A stretch of 64,000 nucleotides of DNA from Lachnospiraceae bacterium (GTDB taxonomy: Bacteria; Bacillota; Clostridia; Lachnospirales; Lachnospiraceae), in the NCBI GenBank assembly GCA_017460885.1, contig JAFUAB010000034.1, forward strand, positions 211,754 through 275,753, given 5' to 3'. The stretch's first letter is position 1, and the number at the start of each line of letters is the position of its first letter. The notes below the pieces were generated by a model. That model was not told the DNA's origin and made no database searches. It worked only from the letters and a program-made list of their open reading frames with translations. Below are positions 16,844 to 25,886 of the stretch, one piece after another. Both the position numbers and the translations under genes were made by a program.

Positions 16844-17941
16844 ATGAATATTATCACAAAACAACTGAACATACGGGAAAACAGCATAGATCTCAGCAGA
16901 TTCGGAAATTTAGACGATATTCTGTTCATTGATATAGAAACCACAGGTTTTACGGCCGCATCATCTTCGCTGTATCTGATAGGATGCGCTTTTTATGATG
17001 GGATTTCGTTTACCTGCAAACAGTTCTTTGCCGAGAAGCCGTCAGAGGAATCCGATATTCTCAGACAGTTTCTGGGATTTGCTTCCAAATACAGGATACT
17101 CATTCATTTTAACGGCAACAATTTCGACATCCCCTATATTCAGGAGAAATGTCAGAAATACGGATTGGAATGCAATATCTCGAGTATGATAGGCATAGAT
17201 CTGTACAGAAGGATCTCTCCTCTCAAGAATTTTCTCAAGCTTCCGAATGTAAAGCAGAAGACTCTCGAGCAGTATCTCCGCATTGACAGAAAGGATACAT
17301 ATTCGGGCAAGGATCTTATCAATGTATATCACGATTATGTGACTCTTTTTAATGTAGATGCATTATCAAAGCTTCTGACACATAATTCCGAAGATCTGCA
17401 GGGGATGATAAACATCTGTCCTATGTTGGGATACTCGGATATATTTACCGAGAAGCTGACCGTTACCAAGGTTAATATGGACCGGTATACGGATATGGAA
17501 GGAAATGAAAAGGCCGAGCTTGTTATGAAGCTTAAACTCCCTTCTGTTCTCCCTCAGGAGATCACACACGCTGATTACGGGTATTATTTCAAAGGTGAGG
17601 GTGACACCGGTATACTCAAAGCTCCTGTTTTTGACTGTGAGCTTAAATATTTTTATGCCAATTACAAGGATTATTATTATCTGCCCGAAGAGGACGAAGC
17701 GCTGCACAAATCCGTAGCAAGCTTTGTTGACAAGGATCATCGTGAGCAGGCCACCGCTGCCAACTGCTACACCAGAGTACACTCTCTGTTTCTTCAGCAA
17801 TGGGAGCCGCTCTTCTCTCCTTTTTACAAGATCGATTATCACTCAAAGAATATCTTCCTCGAGATCACAAAGGAACGCAAACAGGATCGTGAATTCTTTT
17901 CAGCATATGTGTCTCATGTTCTGAACTATATTACAAGATAG
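16844..17941 (+). CDS. YprB-like ribonuclease H-fold 3'-5' exonuclease
   Basis: The 365-residue protein has a DEDD-type exonuclease core. FIDIETTGF (about 29-37) supplies the first two acidic residues, IHFNGNNFDIPYI (about 88-100) the third, and GKDLINVYHDYV (about 150-161) the last motif. This matches B. subtilis YprB and the RNase_H_2 family. The C-terminal 150 residues show no clear motif; YprB homologs have a helical or TPR-like end. AAAAGGATACAAGCT before the ATG gives a good RBS. It is a single-gene plus-strand unit between the divergent rnf operon and a bidirectional terminator. The substrate is not known from sequence. Confidence 0.9.
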   Translation: MNIITKQLNIRENSIDLSRFGNLDDILFIDIETTGFTAASSSLYLIGCAFYDGISFTCKQFFAEKPSEESDILRQFLGFASKYRILIHFNGNNFDIPYIQEKCQKYGLECNISSMIGIDLYRRISPLKNFLKLPNVKQKTLEQYLRIDRKDTYSGKDLINVYHDYVTLFNVDALSKLLTHNSEDLQGMINICPMLGYSDIFTEKLTVTKVNMDRYTDMEGNEKAELVMKLKLPSVLPQEITHADYGYYFKGEGDTGILKAPVFDCELKYFYANYKDYYYLPEEDEALHKSVASFVDKDHREQATAANCYTRVHSLFLQQWEPLFSPFYKIDYHSKNIFLEITKERKQDREFFSAYVSHVLNYITR

Positions 17942-17977
17942 GGATTCTCGGAATCTGATGGAAATAACAAATAAAAC

Positions 17978-18000
17978 AGGGACGGCCGGCTGCCGTCCCT
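17978..18000. terminator. Bidirectional Rho-independent terminator
   Basis: AGGGACGG and CCGTCCCT arms with a 7-nt loop. On the minus strand it is followed by GTTTTATTTG and on the plus strand by TTTACTTTAC. It serves the convergent yprB-like and cheR genes. Confidence 0.85.
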
Positions 18001-18030
18001 TTACTTTACTATCCTGAATATGAAAACCGT

Positions 18031-18813
18031 TTAATCGGGCTTGCGATAGAAGAAAGAATTAGCTCTTTCGAAACCGCACTGCTTATATGTAACTATCTGC
18101 TCCGTAGAACCTATGAAAAGCATACCGCCCTTGACCAGAGAATTCGAGAATTTCTGATAGATCTCGGCCTTTGCTTCCTCTGTAAAGTAGATAACCACAT
18201 TCCTGCATACGATAAGGTGATAATTCTCGAAATACTTGTCCTTAAGCAGATTGTGCTGCTGGAATGTAACACACTTCTTAACATCCTCGGAGATCTGATA
18301 TGAGCTTCCCACCTGAGTAAAGAATTTCTTTTTGTACTCTGCAGGTACACCGGCAATGCTCTTCTCGTTATAAAGACCCACCTTGGCCTGAGCCATAACC
18401 TGCTTATCAAGATCCGTAGCCGTAATACGTATCTGATTAAGCGGAATAAACTTGCTCAGACACATGACAAGCGAATACGGTTCATCACCCGTAGAACATG
18501 CAGCACTCCAGATCTTGAGGTTCTTCCCGAACTTGTCGATCAGCTTGGGAAATACTTCCTTTTCAAGAAATACCCACTGATCGGGATTACGATAAAACTC
18601 CGAAACATTTATAGTCAGATAATTGACAAACTCTTCGAATTTAGCTTTATCGGTTTTTAAGAGATTGACATACTTATCATAACCAACGATTCCGTTACGA
18701 TCGATAAGAGTATCGATACGTCTCTTCATCTGCTTTTCTTTATAAGCATTAAGATCGATCTTGGTCAGGTCATAAACCGCCTTCTTAAACCATTCGTAGT
18801 CATATGCTGCCAT
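18031..18813 (-). CDS. cheR: CheR-type chemoreceptor glutamate methyltransferase
   Basis: The 260-residue protein has the CheR N-terminal helical domain (about 5-70, with MKRRIDTLI) and a SAM-binding methyltransferase domain: WSAACSTGDEPYSLVM (about 98-113) and IVCRNVVIYFTEEAK (about 205-219). It methylates glutamates on chemoreceptor signalling domains with SAM as donor. It is the last gene of the rpsA operon, 15 bp after the rpsA stop. No other chemotaxis gene is adjacent; the soluble chemoreceptor at 7555 is a possible but unlinked substrate. Confidence 0.95.
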   Translation of the reverse strand: MAAYDYEWFKKAVYDLTKIDLNAYKEKQMKRRIDTLIDRNGIVGYDKYVNLLKTDKAKFEEFVNYLTINVSEFYRNPDQWVFLEKEVFPKLIDKFGKNLKIWSAACSTGDEPYSLVMCLSKFIPLNQIRITATDLDKQVMAQAKVGLYNEKSIAGVPAEYKKKFFTQVGSSYQISEDVKKCVTFQQHNLLKDKYFENYHLIVCRNVVIYFTEEAKAEIYQKFSNSLVKGGMLFIGSTEQIVTYKQCGFERANSFFYRKPD

Positions 18814-18828
18814 TCCAGTGCCGCCCCC

Positions 18829-20019
18829 TTATTCTTCAGTCGTTTCCTCAGCTACTGCAGTCTCTTCCGATGCTTCCTCAACCGCAGGTTCTTCCTGTGC
18901 GGCGATCTCGGCTTCAACATCTACGGGAACAGCCTCGTCACTGTCCTCTGATTCCTCCTCTACTGTCTGAGGTGCGCTGAGTGCTCTGACGCTGAGAGAG
19001 ATCTTATGCGATTCCGTATTGAAATCAACGATCTTGGCTGTGATCTCTTCTCCGAGCTTAAGAACATCCGAAGGCTTCTCGACTCTGTCTCTGGAGATCT
19101 GTGACACATGAAGCAAGGCATCAATACCCTGTTCAAGCTCAATAAATGCTCCGAACTCGGTCATGCGAGCCACACGTCCGGTAACAATATTACCGATGGC
19201 ATATTTCTCTTCCGCACCCTTCCATGGATTCTCATCCTCAAACTTACGTGAAAGGGCGATTTTCGAACCGTTGATCTCCTTAACAAGAACCTTAACCGTA
19301 TCTCCGGACTTGAACACCTTCTTGGGATTCTCGATACGACCCCAACTCATCTCGGAAATATGAAGCAGACCGTCTGCTCCGCCGAGGTCTACAAATGCGC
19401 CGAAATCGGTAACATTCTTGACTGTACCCTCGATAACATCTCCAACATGAAGGGTTTCGAAGAGTTTCTTCTGAAGCTCGGCTTTTTCTGCGGCAACAAG
19501 CTGTCTGCGATCACCGATATATCTGCGTCTGCGGGGATTATATTCCGTGATCACAAATTCGATCTCCTGATCCTTATACTTGGAAAGATCCCTCTCATAA
19601 GAATCGGAAACAAGGCTTGCGGGGATGAAGATACGAACCTCATCAACCACAACGCAAAGCCCGCCGTCAAGAACCTGTGAAACGGGTGCCTTGAGAACCT
19701 CCTTATTGTTGAAGGCTTCCTCAATACGTTTATTACCGCGATCTGCGGCAAGTCTCTTATAAGAAAGGAGCACCTGACCCTCGCCGTCGTTGACTTTGAT
19801 AACCTTAACTTCCATCGTATCGCCAACCTTGGCTACAGTCGTAAGGTCAGTACGCTCATTGCTGTATTCGGCCTGTGTCAGAATACCGTCAGACTTGTAT
19901 CCGATGTTGAGTACTAACTCTTCAGGCTTAACATCGATAACCGTACCTTCAACTACCTCTCCTGTGTGTATTGTTTTAAATGATTCGTCTAACATTTGTT
20001 CAAAAGTTAATTCTTCCAT
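18829..20019 (-). CDS. rpsA: S1-domain RNA-binding protein (ribosomal protein S1 homolog)
   Basis: The 396-residue protein carries four S1 OB-fold repeats at about 18-90, 107-172, 193-262 and 279-348. The last two have the classic GTVKNVTDFGAFVDLGG and GRVARMTEFGAFIELEQG strands. A strongly acidic tail of about 45 residues follows. Firmicute S1 homologs of this length bind mRNA and associate with the ribosome, though they differ from the six-domain E. coli S1. CGAGGAGGTTCAAAAAGC before the ATG is a strong RBS. The ORF overlaps the end of ispH by 13 bp; in several Clostridia the two are fused into one polypeptide, but here a stop separates them. Confidence 0.93.
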   Translation of the reverse strand: MEELTFEQMLDESFKTIHTGEVVEGTVIDVKPEELVLNIGYKSDGILTQAEYSNERTDLTTVAKVGDTMEVKVIKVNDGEGQVLLSYKRLAADRGNKRIEEAFNNKEVLKAPVSQVLDGGLCVVVDEVRIFIPASLVSDSYERDLSKYKDQEIEFVITEYNPRRRRYIGDRRQLVAAEKAELQKKLFETLHVGDVIEGTVKNVTDFGAFVDLGGADGLLHISEMSWGRIENPKKVFKSGDTVKVLVKEINGSKIALSRKFEDENPWKGAEEKYAIGNIVTGRVARMTEFGAFIELEQGIDALLHVSQISRDRVEKPSDVLKLGEEITAKIVDFNTESHKISLSVRALSAPQTVEEESEDSDEAVPVDVEAEIAAQEEPAVEEASEETAVAEETTEE

Positions 20020-20855
20020 GCTTTTTGAACCTCCTCGATAATATTTTGCGGAGTAGACGCCCCCGCTGTAATACCCACCAGTCGAACAGATTTAGGTACA
20101 TCTAAATTCAAGTCATCCAGTGTTTCTATGAACAAGGCAGACCGGCAGTTTTTCTCGCATATTTCGAATAATTTACGTGAATTAGAGGAATGCCTGTCCC
20201 CTATGACTATCATCATGTCCACCCGTTTTGAGAGTTCCTCGGCCTCTGTCTGACGCTTAAGGGTAGCATTACAGATAGTATTCATAACGTTAACATTATA
20301 CTCTTTGGATTCAAGAATTTCAACTATATCTTCAAATTTATTATGGTTAAAAGTTGTCTGACTGACTACCCTGACCGGTCCGTCGGTAACCGGAGTATAT
20401 TCACGTGCTTCTTCGGGAGTTTCCAGAACGGTATACGGACCGTGACACCATCCGCAGATCCCCTGAACCTCGGGATGCTCTCTCGAGCCCAGGATCAATA
20501 TCTCGTCTCCGGCATCGGAAGCACTTTTGACTATCTCGTGTATCTTGTTTACAAAAGGGCAGGTCGCATCCACAAGTTCAAGCCCCGCTTCATTCACCGC
20601 CTTATGAACACTTTCCGGGGCACCGTGCGATCTGATGACCACCACGGCATCCTCATCCTTTATCCCCTCAAGCTCTTCCGGACTGTCTATCACATTAACG
20701 CCCTTGCTTCTCAGATCGTTAACCACATACTCATTATGTATGATCGGGCCGTATGTATATATACTTCTGCCCAAACCTGCGAGCTCATATACTTTTTCCA
20801 CAGCTCTGCGTACTCCGAAGCAGAATCCCGCGGATACAGCAGTCTCTATTTTCAT
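20007..20855 (-). CDS. ispH: 4-hydroxy-3-methylbut-2-enyl diphosphate reductase
   Basis: The 282-residue enzyme catalyses the last MEP-pathway step, producing IPP and DMAPP with a 4Fe-4S cluster. The three cluster cysteines are in SAGFCFGVRRAV (about C13), VDATCPFVNK (about C97) and NTICNATLKRQ (about C190). Conserved histidines lie in IIHNEYV and RSHGAPE, and the substrate motif is RHSSNSRKLFE. The ATG at 20855 is chosen because CCGGAGGATAGT precedes it; an upstream reading from 20939 runs into the end of cmk. The gene follows cmk after 55 bp and overlaps rpsA. Confidence 0.96.
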   Translation of the reverse strand: MKIETAVSAGFCFGVRRAVEKVYELAGLGRSIYTYGPIIHNEYVVNDLRSKGVNVIDSPEELEGIKDEDAVVVIRSHGAPESVHKAVNEAGLELVDATCPFVNKIHEIVKSASDAGDEILILGSREHPEVQGICGWCHGPYTVLETPEEAREYTPVTDGPVRVVSQTTFNHNKFEDIVEILESKEYNVNVMNTICNATLKRQTEAEELSKRVDMMIVIGDRHSSNSRKLFEICEKNCRSALFIETLDDLNLDVPKSVRLVGITAGASTPQNIIEEVQKAWKN

Positions 20856-20910
20856 ACTATCCTCCGGTATTGATAGTCCTCTTAACGGCACTTCGCTTAT
20901 GCTCCCGGGC

Positions 20911-21573
20911 TCAGCGGAGTTGATCCTTAATAATGCCAATGATCCGCGCTTTTACTTCCTCAATGCTCAGATATGACGAATCGATCTCAATGGCATCATC
21001 CGCTTTTTTTAACGGTGCGATCTCCCTGCTCATATCACGTTCGTCCCTGTCTATGATATCCTGTCTGATAACATCGATATCAGCAGTCTCTCCCTTGTCG
21101 GTAAGCTCGTCATAGCGTCTCTTTGCACGGACATCAGCCGATGCGGTCAGATAGATCTTAACCTCCGCATCCGGAAGAACGCATGTACCGATGTCTCTGC
21201 CGTCCATCACCACATCATTTTGGGCGGCCATTTTTCGCTGTATCCCGAGAAGAGCCTCCCGGACCTCCGGAATTCTTGCGACAACCGATGCCATATTTCC
21301 GGTTTCTTCGGTTCTGAGATAAGCAGTAACATCCTCGTCATTGATAAAAACGTGCTGCGTGCCGTCCACATAGCGGATATCCGCACTTACCGGCTTTACC
21401 TTCCCGGCAATAACAGTTTCATCACCGGCCTTTAATCCCAAACCGGTCATGTGATATGCAATACCCCGGTAAAGCGCCCCGGTATCCACATAGATATATC
21501 CCATCTCCGAAGCTATGCTTTTTGCTATGGTACTCTTACCTGCACCTGCAGGACCGTCAATCGCTACATTCAT
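20911..21573 (-). CDS. cmk: Cytidylate kinase
   Basis: The 220-residue enzyme phosphorylates CMP and dCMP with ATP. The P-loop is IDGPAGAGKSTIAK (about 4-17). The CMP-binding signature MDGRDIGTCVLPDAEVKIYL is near 120-139, and AKRRYDEL begins the lid region. Length and layout are normal. It lies 4 bp after the FAD-oxidoreductase gene and precedes ispH, the usual clostridial linkage. Confidence 0.97.
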   Translation of the reverse strand: MNVAIDGPAGAGKSTIAKSIASEMGYIYVDTGALYRGIAYHMTGLGLKAGDETVIAGKVKPVSADIRYVDGTQHVFINDEDVTAYLRTEETGNMASVVARIPEVREALLGIQRKMAAQNDVVMDGRDIGTCVLPDAEVKIYLTASADVRAKRRYDELTDKGETADIDVIRQDIIDRDERDMSREIAPLKKADDAIEIDSSYLSIEEVKARIIGIIKDQLR

Positions 21574-21577
21574 ATTA

Positions 21578-22792
21578 TCACCATCCTATTCCCGTGCCCG
21601 CAAGATAACCCGTAGACCATGCGATCTGCAGATTATATCCTCCCGTAAGCGCGTCAACATCTATCATTTCTCCCGCAAGGGAAAGTCCGCCTACCAGTTT
21701 GGACGTCAGATCCGAGGGATTTATTTCCTTCACATTCACGCCGCCGCCCGTAACAATTGCTTCTTTAAACCCGGCTGTACCGGTAACCGGGATATCAAAG
21801 GACTTTAAAAGCTTTACCAATCCGGCCCGTTCTTCAGATGTCACCTGATGAACCTTCTTATCATGATCTATCCCTGATCTTTCCACTACCACGGGGATAA
21901 GGCTCTTGGGAAGCAGTCTGTCAAGTGAATTTCCAAAGGATCTGTTGTTATACTCCCTGAAATCCCTGCGGATCCGCTCATCAAGAGTCCTTTCATTCAA
22001 TGCCGGCTTGAGATCCAGAACAAACTCGTCACCCTTTGTGTATCTGCTGCTTAAGCTGAGTACGATAGGTCCGCTTATGCCCTCGTGCGTAAACAGCATT
22101 TCTCCGAATTCGGATACCGTTTCCCTTCCGTTCCGGAGCAGTCTTCCCGTAACATTTTTGAGTGAAAGGCCGGCGATCTCATGAACCCATTTTGCAGGTG
22201 ATAAAAGAGGTACAAGTGCGGGATACGGCTTTCTTATGCTGTGTCCGAGAGTCTCCGCAAGCTTATATCCGGATCCGTCGGAGCCTGTTGACGGATAGGA
22301 AGCACCGCCGCAGGCCAATATCACATGATCCGCAGCCAGATACTCTCCACCTGCAAGTCTGACTCCGGTTACGCTCCCGTCTTTAACCGATGCGGAGCGC
22401 ACATCACATCCGGGCCGGATATCCACTCCCGTTTCACGAAGTCTGCTCTCTAAGGCCCTGATAACATCCGAAGAATGGTCGGATACCGGAAAGACGCGGT
22501 TACCGCGTTCGACCTTGACCGGGCATCCCGCAGACTCCACGAATCTGATCATATCATTATTATCCCACGCATTAAAGGCGCTGTACAGAAATTTGGGATT
22601 ATTCACGATCTGTGAGTAGAAGGATTCGATCCCGCTTGCATTAGTGAGGTTGCATCGGCCCTTTCCGGTAATAAAGACCTTCTTTCCGAGCTTTTCGTTC
22701 CGTTCAAGTAATATCACATTATGACCGCTGACGGCCGCCCCGTAAGCTGCCATCATGCCTGCGGCTCCGCCGCCCACCACGATTACATTCAT
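21578..22792 (-). CDS. FAD-dependent oxidoreductase of the HI0933/BaiN family
   Basis: The 404-residue flavoprotein has the dinucleotide-binding sequence VVGGGAAGMMAAYGAA (about 5-20), the family hallmark GKGRCNLTNAS (about 45-55), and a C-terminal FAD contact, LAGEMIDVDALTGGYNLQIA (about 365-384). Homologs are annotated as aminoacetone oxidase or BaiN-like enzymes acting on unsaturated or bile-acid-like substrates; the true substrate cannot be read here. The ATG shares a base with the TAA of the rpiR-like gene, so translation is coupled. Confidence 0.92.
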   Translation of the reverse strand: MNVIVVGGGAAGMMAAYGAAVSGHNVILLERNEKLGKKVFITGKGRCNLTNASGIESFYSQIVNNPKFLYSAFNAWDNNDMIRFVESAGCPVKVERGNRVFPVSDHSSDVIRALESRLRETGVDIRPGCDVRSASVKDGSVTGVRLAGGEYLAADHVILACGGASYPSTGSDGSGYKLAETLGHSIRKPYPALVPLLSPAKWVHEIAGLSLKNVTGRLLRNGRETVSEFGEMLFTHEGISGPIVLSLSSRYTKGDEFVLDLKPALNERTLDERIRRDFREYNNRSFGNSLDRLLPKSLIPVVVERSGIDHDKKVHQVTSEERAGLVKLLKSFDIPVTGTAGFKEAIVTGGGVNVKEINPSDLTSKLVGGLSLAGEMIDVDALTGGYNLQIAWSTGYLAGTGIGW

Positions 22793-23712
22793 TATTCCTG
22801 TCGCCACAGCGGCACATTGAGCATAGGCTCATCACCGATAAAATTGATCTCATCATTGAGATAAACCTGATAGTTATTCCAGGCAAATTCAAGCTCCTTG
22901 AGGTTCTCGCGAGTGGCATCGGGAGCCTTGAGAACAAGCGCCACGACCAGCGCATTTATAACACTGAGCGGTGCGACCAGCGAATCCACGATTGAAACCA
23001 TATCGCTTCTGGCCAGCAGATTACATGCGCTGTACAGATTCATGGGGCTGTATACGGAGTCTGTGATCGTGACTACGTTGGCATTCCTGTCATTGGCGAA
23101 TTCGAGTGCCTTGAGGGTACGCATCGAATAACGCGGAAATGATATTCCAACCATGCAGTCCTCATCGGAGATCCTGATCATCTGTTCAAAGGTTTCGGTA
23201 ACCGATGTCGTATCTATAAGGATGACATCCGGTCTGATCATGTTGAGGTAAAAATGCAGAAATCTGGCCAGAGGTTCACAGGACCTGAGTCCCATGATAT
23301 AAACGTGTTTGGCATTGAGCATAAAATCAACAGCGGTTTCGAATGCCACAGGGTCAAGGTTTTCTATTGTGTGCTGGATCTTTTCTATATCCGACCCGAG
23401 TACGGAATTCAGAATGTCGGACTGGGAGCTTCTTCCATAGCGGACATCCACACGTGAAACCGCGGATAACTTATCCTGTATAAATGCCTCAAGATCACGC
23501 TGGAACTCCGGATATCCTTCATAACCGATAAAAGTCGCAAAACGGACCACGGTAGACTCGGATACTCCGACCTCTTTACCGATCTTGGCAGCGGTCATAA
23601 AAGCAGCCTGTTCAAAGTTATCATAGATATATGACGCAATAGCCTTCTGGCCTTTACTCATACGGGCAAAGTTTTCATTTATCCTGGTAATAAAGTCTTT
23701 CTTGAATTCCAT
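22792..23712 (-). CDS. MurR/RpiR-family transcriptional regulator
   Basis: The 306-residue protein has an N-terminal RpiR-type helix-turn-helix (about 15-77, AAKIGKEVGVSESTVVRFAT) and a SIS sugar-isomerase-fold domain (about 120-260, HVYIMGLRSCEPLARFL). SIS regulators sense phosphosugars, but the effector is not evident and no sugar gene is adjacent. It overlaps both neighbours by one base (TAATG): tetR upstream and the flavoprotein downstream. Confidence 0.92.
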   Translation of the reverse strand: MEFKKDFITRINENFARMSKGQKAIASYIYDNFEQAAFMTAAKIGKEVGVSESTVVRFATFIGYEGYPEFQRDLEAFIQDKLSAVSRVDVRYGRSSQSDILNSVLGSDIEKIQHTIENLDPVAFETAVDFMLNAKHVYIMGLRSCEPLARFLHFYLNMIRPDVILIDTTSVTETFEQMIRISDEDCMVGISFPRYSMRTLKALEFANDRNANVVTITDSVYSPMNLYSACNLLARSDMVSIVDSLVAPLSVINALVVALVLKAPDATRENLKELEFAWNNYQVYLNDEINFIGDEPMLNVPLWRQE

Positions 23713-24257
23713 TATGCGAATACCTTTTCAGCATCCTCGAGAAGCTTACGTGTCGCAGTGCTGTCAAGATCATAATCATCCGTCAGGCACATACATGCGC
23801 TTCCGTGGATAAGCATCCACATCTTCATAAAAAGGCTCTCGGGATCGGCGCAGCCCTGTTCTTTGGCGGCCGATATCTGGTTTTTAAGAAATCCGGTCTT
23901 GCCGTTCAGAAGCTCAACAAGGCTCTTTCCGTATCTGTTGGACGACAGAAAGAGCAAACGAAACAGCTCTTTATCCTTCTGTGCAAAACTGATATAAGCC
24001 AATCCGAGGTTGACAAACGCAACCTGGCTCTCTGCCGGATAGCTTTCGCAGAAATCACTGAATATATCGGCCGAAACGGCAAAAACATCGGCGTAAAGTT
24101 CATCCATATTCTGATATGCCCTGAAAATAGGCTGAGTAGAACAGCCGGCTTCCCTGGCAAGCTTACGGGCAGTCAGAGCGGCCGCACCTTCTTTTCTGAG
24201 CAATTCTATGGAAGCATCTATAAGATTCTGTTTGGTTATCGTGATTGTTCTTGGCAT
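23712..24257 (-). CDS. TetR/AcrR-family transcriptional regulator
   Basis: The 181-residue protein has an N-terminal TetR-type helix-turn-helix (about 6-50, ASIELLRKEGAAALTARKLA then REAGCSTQPIFRAY). The C-terminal ligand-binding region (55-181) is helical with no specific motif. It is first in the tetR-rpiR-oxidoreductase-cmk-ispH-rpsA-cheR run, so it may autoregulate the whole unit. A near-consensus promoter and a short inverted repeat, ATAAC-GTCT-GTTAT (24295-24308), lie upstream. Confidence 0.92.
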   Translation of the reverse strand: MPRTITITKQNLIDASIELLRKEGAAALTARKLAREAGCSTQPIFRAYQNMDELYADVFAVSADIFSDFCESYPAESQVAFVNLGLAYISFAQKDKELFRLLFLSSNRYGKSLVELLNGKTGFLKNQISAAKEQGCADPESLFMKMWMLIHGSACMCLTDDYDLDSTATRKLLEDAEKVFA

Positions 24258-24305
24258 AATTACCCCCGGATCATTAGAATTTTATGTTAACTTATAACAG
24301 ACGTT

Positions 24306-24334
24306 ATTATAAATCAAATAAAAAACCCTGTCAA
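24306..24334 (-). promoter_or_regulatory. Near-perfect sigma70 promoter of the tetR-rpiR-cmk-ispH-rpsA operon
   Basis: Minus-strand TTGACA (24334-24329), a 17-bp spacer and TATAAT (24311-24306). The -35 box is part of the distal arm of the terminator at 24322-24354. An inverted repeat ATAAC/GTTAT at 24295-24308 overlaps the -10 and probable start, a position suited to repression by the TetR protein encoded just downstream. Confidence 0.8.
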
Positions 24335-24354
24335 CACAAAATTGACAGGGTTTT
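24322..24354 (-). terminator. Strong Rho-independent terminator of the decarboxylase operon
   Basis: A perfect 13-bp stem (24354-24342 with 24334-24322, AAAACCCTGTCAA and its complement) closes a 7-nt loop and is followed on the minus strand by TTATTT. It lies 42 bp after the last gene of the Na+ decarboxylase operon. Confidence 0.88.
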
Positions 24355-24395
24355 GAATACTTATAAAAATCGTCAGGGACTGACTCCCCGGAGGA

Positions 24396-25832
24396 TCAAA
24401 CGGGATAGCTTCCGTTCTCCTTGTCCGCAACCGAAGCATCAATGCCGGTCTGCTGTGCCTCGCGGTATTCGAAGAAGTCCTTTGCAACCTGAGGGAACAG
24501 CGCATAGCTGAGAACATCCTCTTCCTGCTGCTTGTACTGCTTCATCTCTGCTTCTATGGAAGCAAGCTCGGGTTCCGTACGGCCGGTGGCTTCAGCACTT
24601 CTCGCTGTAGATCTGGGCTCCCCGGGAATAACCTTATCGATAACCTCCTGGCTCATGGGCTTAATGGTCTGACCGTAATTACCTCTGAGCAGATCCTTAA
24701 ACTCGCCTGTTGCCATCTTGTATCTCTCACCCATCAGCACATTAAAGATAGCCTGTGTACCAACGATCTGGGATGAAGGCGTAACAAGCGGAGGCTCGCC
24801 GCAGTCCTTACGCACTCTCGGGATCTCCTCAAGCACTTCTCTGTATTTGTCTTCGGCATGCTGCTCCTTCAGCTGGCTTACCATGTTGGAAAGCATACCG
24901 CCGGGTACCTGGTAGAGCAGGGTCTTGATATTTACACCAAGGACCTTTGTACTCATCAGACCGCTCTTGAGGCACTCTTCTCTGTATGGTGTGAAGTAAT
25001 CGGCGATCTCTGCAAGGATCGTCTGGTCATATCCGGTATCATATTCCGTACCCTTGAAGGTCTCAACCATAACCTCTGTTGCAGGCTGCGAAGTACCAAG
25101 CGCAAACGGAGAGATCGCGCAGTCGATAACATCAACGCCGGCCTCGACTGCCTTTAAGTATGTCATCGAAGCGACACCTGACGTATAGTGAGTATGAAGC
25201 TGGATGGGAAGCTTGGTATTCTCCTTGAGAGTCTTAACAAGCTCAGCAGCCTTATAGGGAACCAGAAGTCCGGCCATATCCTTGATACAGATCGAATCTG
25301 CACCCATCTCCTCTATCTGCTTTGCGGTCTTTGCCCAATACTCCAGAGTGTAGGCGTCACCGAGCGTATAAGAAAGGGCTATCTGTGAAGAACCTCTGCC
25401 CTCCTGCTTCTTGATCTTATTGGTAGCGTCTACGGCTGCCTGCAGGTTACGAAGATCGTTCAGGCAGTCAAAAATCCTTATGATATCGATTCCGTTTGCG
25501 ATCGATCTTTCTACGAAGGCATATACAACATCATCTGCGTAGGGACGATATCCGAGAATATTCTGTCCGCGGAAAAGCATCTGAAGCTTTGTGTTCTTGA
25601 AGCCGTCTCTTAACTTTCTGAGCCTCTCCCAGGGATCTTCCTTAAGGAAGCGAAGAGATGCATCAAAGGTAGCGCCGCCCCAGCACTCAACTGCGGCATA
25701 TCCGACCTTATCCATTGTATCAACGATCGGAAGCATTACTTCGGTAGGCATTCTCGTAGCTATCAGGGACTGATGAGCATCACGAAGAACCGTTTCCATG
25801 ATACCGACCGGTTTCTTTGTTATTTCTGACAT
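24396..25832 (-). CDS. Carboxyltransferase of the pyruvate carboxylase / oxaloacetate decarboxylase alpha family
   Basis: The 478-residue protein is an HMGL-like TIM barrel followed by a PYC_OADA helical domain. Key sequences: ETVLRDAHQSLIATRM (about 13-28, metal and substrate site), VECWGGATFDASLRFL (about 48-63), ICIKDMAGLLVPYKA (about 205-219, the carboxylated-biotin lysine in DMAG context) and QLHTHYTSG (about 236-244). No biotinyl domain is attached; a separate biotin carrier is encoded two genes upstream. It either decarboxylates oxaloacetate or transfers carboxyl to pyruvate. It is the last gene of the five-gene operon and its C-terminal residues are not conserved. Confidence 0.9.
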   Translation of the reverse strand: MSEITKKPVGIMETVLRDAHQSLIATRMPTEVMLPIVDTMDKVGYAAVECWGGATFDASLRFLKEDPWERLRKLRDGFKNTKLQMLFRGQNILGYRPYADDVVYAFVERSIANGIDIIRIFDCLNDLRNLQAAVDATNKIKKQEGRGSSQIALSYTLGDAYTLEYWAKTAKQIEEMGADSICIKDMAGLLVPYKAAELVKTLKENTKLPIQLHTHYTSGVASMTYLKAVEAGVDVIDCAISPFALGTSQPATEVMVETFKGTEYDTGYDQTILAEIADYFTPYREECLKSGLMSTKVLGVNIKTLLYQVPGGMLSNMVSQLKEQHAEDKYREVLEEIPRVRKDCGEPPLVTPSSQIVGTQAIFNVLMGERYKMATGEFKDLLRGNYGQTIKPMSQEVIDKVIPGEPRSTARSAEATGRTEPELASIEAEMKQYKQQEEDVLSYALFPQVAKDFFEYREAQQTGIDASVADKENGSYPV

Positions 25833-25886
25833 TTAAGTTCTCCTCTCTAAAAATATACAGACCAATAACCCTGCGGTTATGATTGA

